A DNA stretch of 64,000 bases. It comes from an uncultured Pseudomonadota bacterium (GTDB lineage: Bacteria; Pseudomonadota; Gammaproteobacteria; Burkholderiales; Thiobacillaceae). Positions 57,832 through 64,000 of this stretch are shown here, in pieces; the stretch's first letter is position 1; each line of letters begins with the position of its first letter. The stretch covers positions 1 to 64,000 of the forward strand of contig CAILNT010000086.1 in assembly GCA_903835655.1 (NCBI GenBank). The letters are read 5' to 3'. The position numbers were made by a program, and so were the translations under genes. Below the pieces are notes generated by a model. It did no database searches and had not been told where the DNA came from. It worked only from the letters and a program-made list of their open reading frames with translations.

Positions 57832-60225
57832 ATGTCAACGAAAAAAACACCTGCCCAAGACTTCCCCCCTCCTCCCGCCAAAGCCGCACCGGCCAGAGCG
57901 CGGAAACCCGCACCGCAAACCGTGGACGCGCCCCCTCCCAAACCAGCCCGACGCGGCCAGAAAGCCCTGCGCTGGCAAGACCCCTTTCTCGAACGCGAGC
58001 GCGCCAAATACGGCCAGGCCATGCCTAGTCGCGAATTCATCCTGCAACTGGTGACCGAATCCGCCGCTCCGGTGGACATCGAGGAGTTCGCCGGGCGCCT
58101 GGGCCTGGATGCCGACGAAGTGGATGCCTTCATGATTCGGCTGCGGGCGATGCAGCGCGACGGCCAACTCATGATCAACCGCCGTGGCGCACTCTGCCTG
58201 CCGGAGAAGATCGACCTGAAGAGCGGGCGCGTCGATGGCCATGCCGATGGTTTCGGCTTCTTCATCCCGGACGACAAGTCGGGCGACATGTTTCTGCCCG
58301 AGAAGGAAATGCGCGGCGTCCTGCACGGTGACCGCGTGATGGTGCGCGAGCATGGCCAGGACCGGCGTGGCCGCAAGGAGGGGAAGATCGTCGAGATCCT
58401 GGAGCGCGCCAACACCACCCTGGTGGGACGCCTTTACCGGGAGCGCGGCTACCAGTGGGTGGTGGCGGAGAACAAACGCATCAGCCAGGACATCCTGGTG
58501 CCCGACCACCAGGATCTGGGCGCCTCAAATGGCCATGTGGTGATGATCGAGATCAACGAGCATCCGACCCGGCATGCGCCGCCGGTGGGCAAGGTGATCC
58601 AGGTGCTGGGCAACTATGCCGACCCGGGCATGGAGATCGAGATCGCCCTGCGCAAGCATGATCTGCCCAACGAGTTCCCCCATGACGTCCTGGCCCAGGC
58701 GGCCAAGCTGCCCAAGGGCGTGACCAGGAAGGATATCGCCGACGGCCGCGAAGACATCCGCGCCCTGCCGCTGGTGACCATCGATGGCGAAGATGCGCGC
58801 GACTTCGACGACGCCGTGCATTGCCAGCCGGAAGGGCGCGGTTTCCGCCTCTGGGTGGCGATCGCCGACGTGTCGCACTACGTCACGCCCGGTTCCGCTC
58901 TGGACCGCGAGGCGCTCAATCGCGGCAATTCGGTGTATTTCCCGCGACGGGTCATCCCCATGTTGCCGGAAGAGCTTTCCAACGGACTGTGCTCACTCAA
59001 TCCGGCGGTCGATCGCTTGTGCATGGTGTGTGAAATGGAGATCTCCAGCTTCGGCAACATCAAGAAGCACCGTTTCTATCCTGCGGTGATGCACTCGAAG
59101 GCGCGGCTGACCTACAACCAGGTCTGGGATTGGCTCGAATCGGGCAAGCCGCCCGAAGATCGGGACTGGCTGATGCCGCACCTGCAGAACCTGTACAAGT
59201 TATTCAAGGTGCTGCTGAAGGCCAGGGCTAAGCGCGGCGCCATCGACTTCGAGACGGTGGAGACCAAGATGCTGTTCGACGCGCAGGACAAGATCGAACG
59301 CATCGTCGCCACCACACGAAACGACGCGCACCGATTGATCGAGGAATGCATGCTCGCGGCCAATGTCTGCGCCTCCGACTATCTCGCCAAGCGCAAACAC
59401 CCCGCGCTCTACCGCGTGCACGAAGGCCCGACGCCGGAGAAGCTCAAGGCGCTGCAAGAGTTCCTCGCCGAATTCGGCTTCTTCCTCGACGGCGGCGACG
59501 AACCGCACGCCAAGGATTACGCCGAGTTGCTGGCCAAACTCAAGGGGCGTCCGGACGAACAACTGCTGCAAACCGTGCTGCTGCGCTCGCTGCGCCAGGC
59601 CGTCTACAGCCCGGAGAATGCCGGCCACTTCGGCCTGGCGTATGAGGCTTACACGCATTTCACCTCACCCATCCGCCGCTACCCCGACCTGCTGGTGCAT
59701 CGCGCCATCAAGGCTTGCCTGAAGAAAGAAATCTACAATCCGGGGAACTGGGAAGATATCGGCGCCCAGTGCTCCAAGACCGAGCGCCGCGCCGACGATG
59801 CGACCCGCGACGTGGTGGCCTGGCTCAAGTGCTACTACATGCAGGACAAGATCGGAGAGGCATTCGACGGCGTCATTTCCGCCGTGGTCAGCTTCGGTGT
59901 GTTCGTGGCGCTCAACGATGTCTTCGTGGAAGGCCTGGTTCACGTTTCCGAACTGGGGCAGGACTACTTCCATTTCGACGCCGCTCGCCACCAAATGACG
60001 GGCGAACGCACGGCCAAGCGCTACCGCCTGGGGGACAAGGTGCGCGTGCAGATCGCCCGCGTCGACCTGGAAACCACGCGCATCGACTTCAGCTTGCTGG
60101 ATAATGCCGCCGTCCCCGCCGCCTTCCCGAAGATGGGCCCGAAACCCGCTTCGCCCGCAAGTGAAAGAGGGGCGACAGGCGAGAGGCATTCCACGCCAGC
60201 GTCCAAGAAAGCCCGAAAGAAATGA
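57832..60225 (+). CDS. rnr: Ribonuclease R
   Basis: This processive 3'-5' exoribonuclease degrades structured RNA. The protein has 797 residues. A Lys/Pro/Ala-rich N-terminus precedes a helix-turn-helix-like domain (about 60-110), cold-shock domains, and the RNB catalytic domain with IDGEDARDFDDAV (metal-binding aspartates at about residue 325). A C-terminal S1 domain contains AVVSFGVFVALNDVFVEGLVHV. ATG 57832 is just downstream of the divergent tRNA-Leu. Its stop overlaps the rlmB start by 4 bases. Confidence 0.97.
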   Translation: MSTKKTPAQDFPPPPAKAAPARARKPAPQTVDAPPPKPARRGQKALRWQDPFLERERAKYGQAMPSREFILQLVTESAAPVDIEEFAGRLGLDADEVDAFMIRLRAMQRDGQLMINRRGALCLPEKIDLKSGRVDGHADGFGFFIPDDKSGDMFLPEKEMRGVLHGDRVMVREHGQDRRGRKEGKIVEILERANTTLVGRLYRERGYQWVVAENKRISQDILVPDHQDLGASNGHVVMIEINEHPTRHAPPVGKVIQVLGNYADPGMEIEIALRKHDLPNEFPHDVLAQAAKLPKGVTRKDIADGREDIRALPLVTIDGEDARDFDDAVHCQPEGRGFRLWVAIADVSHYVTPGSALDREALNRGNSVYFPRRVIPMLPEELSNGLCSLNPAVDRLCMVCEMEISSFGNIKKHRFYPAVMHSKARLTYNQVWDWLESGKPPEDRDWLMPHLQNLYKLFKVLLKARAKRGAIDFETVETKMLFDAQDKIERIVATTRNDAHRLIEECMLAANVCASDYLAKRKHPALYRVHEGPTPEKLKALQEFLAEFGFFLDGGDEPHAKDYAELLAKLKGRPDEQLLQTVLLRSLRQAVYSPENAGHFGLAYEAYTHFTSPIRRYPDLLVHRAIKACLKKEIYNPGNWEDIGAQCSKTERRADDATRDVVAWLKCYYMQDKIGEAFDGVISAVVSFGVFVALNDVFVEGLVHVSELGQDYFHFDAARHQMTGERTAKRYRLGDKVRVQIARVDLETTRIDFSLLDNAAVPAAFPKMGPKPASPASERGATGERHSTPASKKARKK

Positions 60226-60965
60226 GCCAACGCATCCTGATCCACGGCTTCCACGCCGTCACCGCGCGCCTGCGCCACCATCCCGAGAGCATCCAGGTCA
60301 TCTACATGGATGAGAGCCGGCGCGACCGGCGCGCGAAAGACTTGATCAAGGCAGCCGAAGACCGCAACGTGCGCGTGGTCCTGGCCGACGGCGCCCGCGT
60401 CGACGAAATGGCGCGCGGCAAGTCCCAGGGCGTGGTCGCTCAAGCCAACCAGATCGAACTGGCCCGCGACCTCGACGAGGTTCTGGAGGCGCTGACCGAA
60501 CCCGCCCTGCTGATGGTGCTCGATGGCATCACCGATCCACACAACCTGGGTGCTTGCCTGCGTAGCGCCGACGCCTTCGGCGTTCACGCCGTACTCGCGC
60601 CCAAGGACCGCTCCGCCGGGCTCTCCGCCGTGGTCATGAAAGCGGCGAGCGGTGCCGCGGAATCCGTGCCCTATCTCACCGTCACCAATTTGGCGCGGGC
60701 GCTGCGCGACTTGAAGGATCGCAACATCCTCATCATCGGCACCGACGACGACGCGCCCTCCGGCCTGATGGACGCGGACTTCACCGCAGCCTCGGCGCTG
60801 ATCCTGGGCGCGGAAGGTGCTGGCATGCGGCGCCTGACCCGGGAGCACTGCGACCTGTTGGTCAGCATTCCCATGTTTGGACAGGTAGAGAGCCTCAATG
60901 TCTCGGTCTCGGCCGGGGTGTGCTTGTACGAGGCACGGCGGCAAAGGATACTGACGGGGAAGTAG
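60222..60965 (+). CDS. rlmB: 23S rRNA (guanosine-2'-O-)-methyltransferase
   Basis: RlmB methylates G2251 of 23S rRNA. The 247-residue SPOUT enzyme has an N-terminal L30e-like substrate-binding domain (ILIHGFHAVTARLRHHPES). The knotted C-terminal domain shows DGITDPHNLGACLRSADAFG, ILGAEGAGMRRLTREHCD and IPMFGQVESLNVSVSAGV. The rnr-rlmB order is the common proteobacterial one. Confidence 0.97.
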   Translation: MSQRILIHGFHAVTARLRHHPESIQVIYMDESRRDRRAKDLIKAAEDRNVRVVLADGARVDEMARGKSQGVVAQANQIELARDLDEVLEALTEPALLMVLDGITDPHNLGACLRSADAFGVHAVLAPKDRSAGLSAVVMKAASGAAESVPYLTVTNLARALRDLKDRNILIIGTDDDAPSGLMDADFTAASALILGAEGAGMRRLTREHCDLLVSIPMFGQVESLNVSVSAGVCLYEARRQRILTGK

Positions 60966-60969
60966 GCGT

Positions 60970-61521
60970 ATGGACAAGAAACTCGACGACGCATGGAAAC
61001 TGCTCAATAGCGCCGAATTGCTGCACGGCGCCACGGCGATCGAACAGGCGCTGGACTGCCTCGCCGCGCAGATCAGCGATGCACTCGCCAACGCCTATCC
61101 GATCGCCCTGTGCGTCATGGGCGGTGGCGTGGTGTTCGCCGGCAAGTTGCTGCCGCGCCTGGGATTTCCTCTGGAGTTCGATTACCTGCACGCCACCCGT
61201 TACCGCAGCGGCACGCGCGGCGGCGAGATCGAGTGGGCGGCCCTGCCGCGCATGGACCTGACCGGGCGCAGCGTGCTGCTGCTGGACGACATCCTCGATG
61301 AAGGCCACACGCTCGCAGCCGCCAGGCAACGCCTGCTCGCACTGGGGGCCGCCTGTGTGATGATCGCCGTGCTGGCTGACAAGGAACTCGGCCACGAGAA
61401 GCCCGTCGCGGCGGATTTCGTCGGCCTGTCCCTACCCAACCGCTATGTCTTCGGCATGGGCATGGATGCCCACGGCCTCTGGCGCAACCTGCCGGGAATC
61501 TATGCAATGAAGGAGCAATGA
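60970..61521 (+). CDS. hpt: Hypoxanthine(-guanine) phosphoribosyltransferase
   Basis: The enzyme salvages hypoxanthine (and guanine) to IMP (GMP). The 183-residue type I PRTase has the PRPP loop as LLLDDILDEGHTL (about residue 100), the flexible region RYRSGTRGGEIEW, and the C-terminal FVGLSLPNRYVFGMGMD that holds the base. The stop overlaps the start region of the thioinosine phosphorylase-like gene, a functional pairing discussed there. Confidence 0.93.
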   Translation: MDKKLDDAWKLLNSAELLHGATAIEQALDCLAAQISDALANAYPIALCVMGGGVVFAGKLLPRLGFPLEFDYLHATRYRSGTRGGEIEWAALPRMDLTGRSVLLLDDILDEGHTLAAARQRLLALGAACVMIAVLADKELGHEKPVAADFVGLSLPNRYVFGMGMDAHGLWRNLPGIYAMKEQ

Positions 61522-62294
61522 TGCTGGCCATCATCGGCGGTACCGGGCTGACCAAATTCCCCGGCTTGTCCATCACGCATCGACAAGTCATCCGCACGCC
61601 CTATGGCGAGCCGTCCGGGCCGATCACCTTCGGCGAACTCGACGGGCATCCCATCCTCTTCCTGGCGCGACACGGCTACGGCCACACCATCCCGCCGCAT
61701 CTGGTGAACTATCGTGCCAACCTCTGGGCACTGCACGCGCAGAAAGCCAGCCATGTCGTCTCGGTCGCGACCGTAGGCGGCCTGCATCCGGACCTCTCGC
61801 CCGGTTGCCTGGCCGTGCCCGATCAGATCATCGACTACAGTCACGGACGCGAAACCACGTTCGCGGACTATGGGGAAGCCCCCGTGACGCACCTGGACTT
61901 CACCTGGCCCTATTGCGAGGAAATGCGACAGCGCTGCATCCGGGCGTTGAACCTGGCCGGGGAGGGCTTCATGGATGGCGGCGTCTATGCCTGTGTGCAG
62001 GGGCCGCGCCTCGAGACCAAGGCGGAGATCGACCGGCTGGCGCATGATGGCGCCGACATGGTAGGCATGACCGGCATGCCGGAAGCTTATCTGGCGCGGG
62101 AAATCGGCCTCTGTTACGCGGCGATCGCGGTCTCGGTGAACTGGGCCGCCGGACGCGGCGACAGTGCCAACTGCATCTCGCCGGAGGTGATAGAAACCAC
62201 GCTGGCCAACGTCATGACCCGGCTGCGCGGGGTGCTGGCCAATCTGGCCTGCATGAGCTACGCGGTGGAAACCCCGGGCAACAGCGCCCGCTGA
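61521..62294 (+). CDS. S-methyl-5'-thioinosine/thioadenosine phosphorylase family protein
   Basis: This 257-residue PNP/MTAP-family enzyme has [12 protein letters not shown], the phosphate-binding RHG ([20 protein letters not shown]), [12 protein letters not shown], and the base/sugar segment [20 protein letters not shown]. The length and short form resemble S-methyl-5'-thioinosine phosphorylase of Pseudomonas. That enzyme releases hypoxanthine, the substrate of the hpt product encoded directly upstream. Specificity for thioinosine over thioadenosine is an inference. Start ATG 61521 has AGGAG 5 bases ahead; ATG 61518 is the alternative. Confidence 0.88.
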   Translation: MLAIIGGTGLTKFPGLSITHRQVIRTPYGEPSGPITFGELDGHPILFLARHGYGHTIPPHLVNYRANLWALHAQKASHVVSVATVGGLHPDLSPGCLAVPDQIIDYSHGRETTFADYGEAPVTHLDFTWPYCEEMRQRCIRALNLAGEGFMDGGVYACVQGPRLETKAEIDRLAHDGADMVGMTGMPEAYLAREIGLCYAAIAVSVNWAAGRGDSANCISPEVIETTLANVMTRLRGVLANLACMSYAVETPGNSAR

Positions 62295-62305
62295 AGGAGG
62301 CAAGC

Positions 62306-62854
62306 ATGGCTGTACGAGACATCCTGCGCATGGGGGATCCCCGACTGCTGCAAATGGCGCAGGCGGTGGAAGCCTTCGCCACGCCGGAATTGCACGAACT
62401 GGTCGCCGACCTGATCGATACCATGCGCGCCAACGATGGCGCTGGTCTCGCCGCGCCGCAGATCGGCGTCAACCTGCAAGTGGTGGTGTTCGGCTCGGAG
62501 GGAAACCCGCGCTATCCGGATGCCGAGCCGGTGCCGCTCACCGTGCTCATCAACCCGGTTCTCACGGCACTGTCCGAGGAGTTGGAGGAGGCCTGGGAAG
62601 GCTGTTTGTCCGTGCCGGGCTTGCGCGGCAAAGTGCCGCGCCATGGCCATCTTCATTACACCGGCTTCGACCAGCACGGCCAGGCGCTCACGCGCGAGGT
62701 CGCCGGTTTCCACGCGCGTGTGGTGCAGCACGAGACCGACCATCTTTGGGGCATCCTCTATCCCAGACGGATACGCGACCTGCGCTACTTCGGCTTCACC
62801 GATGCGGTGGTTTCGGAGCACATCGAAGCGGCACCTGAAAATAATTCAAAATAA
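62306..62854 (+). CDS. def: Peptide deformylase
   Basis: The enzyme removes the formyl group from nascent proteins. The 182-residue protein has all three motifs: [10 protein letters not shown] (about 46), EGCLSVPG (about 97, metal-ligand Cys) and QHETDHLWG (about 138, His-Glu-His). AAGGAGG stands 6 bases before the ATG. It is not next to fmt, so it may be one of several deformylases. Confidence 0.96.
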   Translation: MAVRDILRMGDPRLLQMAQAVEAFATPELHELVADLIDTMRANDGAGLAAPQIGVNLQVVVFGSEGNPRYPDAEPVPLTVLINPVLTALSEELEEAWEGCLSVPGLRGKVPRHGHLHYTGFDQHGQALTREVAGFHARVVQHETDHLWGILYPRRIRDLRYFGFTDAVVSEHIEAAPENNSK

Positions 62855-62857
62855 CGC

Positions 62858-62884
62858 TAAAGTTTCTCCCGCCCCGTCCGTTAT
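62858..62884 (+). promoter_or_regulatory. Sigma-28 (FliA) promoter of the flagellin gene
   Basis: TAAAGTTT, 11 bases, then TCCGTTAT. The -35 is a perfect match to the sigma-28 consensus, the spacer is exact, and 5 of 8 bases of GCCGATAA match. It lies about 80 bases upstream of the flagellin start and begins 4 bases after the def stop. Confidence 0.85.
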
Positions 62885-62963
62885 GGGACCAAGGCAAGGA
62901 GTACTGTCCAAGCCCCGGAGGCAGAAGTCCTCCTACCAACGACCCTAGAAAAGGAGCTTTATC

Positions 62964-63878
62964 ATGGCAATCGGCAGCGTCAACCTCACCTCATCCATGC
63001 GTACCAATCTGGTCAGCTTGCAGAACACCGCGAGCATGATGAGTAACGCGGAAAACCACCTCTCCACCGGCAACAAGATCAATACCGCTGTCGACAACCC
63101 GGCGAGCTTCTTCGCCGCGCAAGGCCAAACCAGCCGCGCCAGTCAATTGGGCAGCCTCAAGGACAACATCGGCCAGGCCATTCAGACGGTCAATTCGGCG
63201 AGCAACGGTATCACGGGCGAGCAGGCCCTGATCGAATCGCTGCGCGGCGTCATCACCCAGGCGCGCTCCGCCATCAATGACACGGTCAACAGCGCCACGA
63301 TACTGGGCGGCTCCAAGACGGGCGGTACCAGCGGCCTGACTTCGCAATACAACAGCCTCATCGGGCAATTGAATAACCTCGTCAACGACTCCAGCTACCA
63401 GGGCGTCAACTTCCTGACCAGCGGCAGTGCCGGCACGGCCGTGCTGACGGTCAACTTCAACGAGAACGCTTCGACCAGCATCACGGTTTCCGGTTTCAAC
63501 GCCGGTGCCAGCGGACTGGGCATCTCGGGCGGCGGCACGACCAAGGCAGTCACCGCGAATTCCACGGGCAATCTTACTTCGGGCAGCATCAACAACGCGG
63601 CCAACCTGAACAAGATGGAGGCTTCGCTCAACACCGCACTTGCCACCTTGCAGACCCAGTCGTCCGCGCTGGCGTCCACCCTGAGCATTTTGACCGCGCG
63701 CCAGAGCTTCATCACGAGCATGGTCAACACCTTGACGGTGGGATCGACGAACCTGGTTGGCGCGGATACCAACACGGAGAGTGCGAACCTGCTCACCTTG
63801 CAGACGCAGAATCAGTTGGGTGTCACAGCCTTGAGTATGTCCAACCAGGCGAATTCGGCAGTCCTGAAATTGTTCTAA
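62964..63878 (+). CDS. fliC: Flagellin, short atypical form
   Basis: The protein has 304 residues with the conserved N-terminal D0/D1 helices (VNLTSSMRTNLVSLQNTASM, NHLSTGNKINTAVDNPASFF) and C-terminal D1/D0 (TESANLLTLQTQNQLGVTAL through VLKLF). A short glycine/serine/threonine-rich middle (about 150-210) replaces larger D2/D3 domains. The N-terminal pattern is closer to flagellins I know from alphaproteobacteria such as Magnetospirillum and Azospirillum than to the usual MAQVINTN start of betaproteobacteria. AAGGAG stands 8 bases before the ATG, and a sigma-28 promoter precedes it. Confidence 0.93.
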   Translation: MAIGSVNLTSSMRTNLVSLQNTASMMSNAENHLSTGNKINTAVDNPASFFAAQGQTSRASQLGSLKDNIGQAIQTVNSASNGITGEQALIESLRGVITQARSAINDTVNSATILGGSKTGGTSGLTSQYNSLIGQLNNLVNDSSYQGVNFLTSGSAGTAVLTVNFNENASTSITVSGFNAGASGLGISGGGTTKAVTANSTGNLTSGSINNAANLNKMEASLNTALATLQTQSSALASTLSILTARQSFITSMVNTLTVGSTNLVGADTNTESANLLTLQTQNQLGVTALSMSNQANSAVLKLF

Positions 63879-63901
63879 TCAGGTCGCTTGATGGCCTTTT
63901 T

Positions 63902-63925
63902 CGCGTGGGAGCAGTAACCCACGCG
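63902..63925 (+). terminator. Perfect hairpin between flagellin and the next gene
   Basis: CGCGTGGG-AGCAGTAA-CCCACGCG is a perfect 8-bp stem 24 bases after the flagellin stop, directly abutting the GGGAGG of the next gene. No T run follows. It may dampen read-through or hide the ribosome site. Confidence 0.5.
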
Positions 63926-63939
63926 GGAGGTGTGTGATC

Positions 63940-64000
63940 ATGGTCACTGAAATTACAGGAATGGGCTCCAATTACCCGGTAGTTGGGCAGACGCCGGCGG
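63940..64000 (+). CDS. Truncated gene after flagellin (start only)
   Basis: The ATG at 63940 has GGGAGG upstream and opens MVTEITGMGSNYPVVGQTPA before the window ends. A FlaG-like or FliD protein is common in this position, but 20 residues do not allow a family call. Confidence 0.5.
   Translation, partial: MVTEITGMGSNYPVVGQTPA

Overview
The window reads as a chromosomal segment of a GC-rich betaproteobacterium of the Rhodocyclales/Nitrosomonadales type. The evidence is the family profile (exosortase A polysaccharide locus, CimA, GspAB, long GlnE, RNase R-RlmB pair) together with a periplasmic nitrate reductase. Genus cannot be fixed from sequence alone. No rRNA, CRISPR array, integrase or transposase was seen.

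Layout. Positions 1-276 hold a 57-bp tandem palindromic repeat and a leader-like dispersed repeat. Positions 277-9879, all on the minus strand, form an anaerobic nitrate block. In transcription order this is napD, napA, napG, napH, napB, an octaheme hydroxylamine-oxidoreductase-like cytochrome c, a TPR lipoprotein-sized protein, moaA and a heme-copper-oxidase-like membrane protein. FNR/DNR-type palindromes lie in front of napD (TTGACCATAGTCAA) and in front of the octaheme gene. Positions 10249-24553 carry housekeeping and envelope genes: prlC, gspA-gspB, an RND pump with its adaptor, cimA, a small membrane protein and metH.

Positions 24635-49172 are one co-directional (minus) exosortase A (XrtA/EpsH) exopolysaccharide locus of about 24.5 kb. 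In transcription order it encodes an export lipoprotein, chain-length regulator, tyrosine autokinase, beta-barrel protein, ExeA-like ATPase, UDP-GlcNAc 2-epimerase, deacetylase, FemAB-like protein, glycosyltransferase, XrtA-EpsI, glycosyltransferase, amidotransferase and two more glycosyltransferases. It ends in a decorating module: CapK-like adenylating enzyme, alpha/alpha-toroid protein, formyltransferase-like protein, O-ligase, SGNH-like protein and MBOAT acyltransferase. Many junctions are 4-bp stop/start overlaps, which suggests translational coupling. Together these genes would make, acylate, export and ligate a surface polysaccharide and process PEP-CTERM proteins, although no PEP-CTERM substrate is visible here.

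Positions 49271-64000 contain a small unknown gene pair, mlaA-greB, an orphan NarL-type response regulator, acs, glnE, tRNA-Leu(CAG), rnr-rlmB, hpt and an MTA/MTI phosphorylase-family gene, def, and a short flagellin with a sigma-28 promoter followed by a truncated gene. A family of two-hairpin REP-like repeats is scattered through the window, and part of one lies inside glnE. The 3' end of acs is duplicated around a 54-bp tandem repeat.

The most interesting items are the nap-octaheme cytochrome cluster with its matched FNR/DNR boxes, the decorating module of the XrtA locus, the structured repeat family, and the atypical flagellin.
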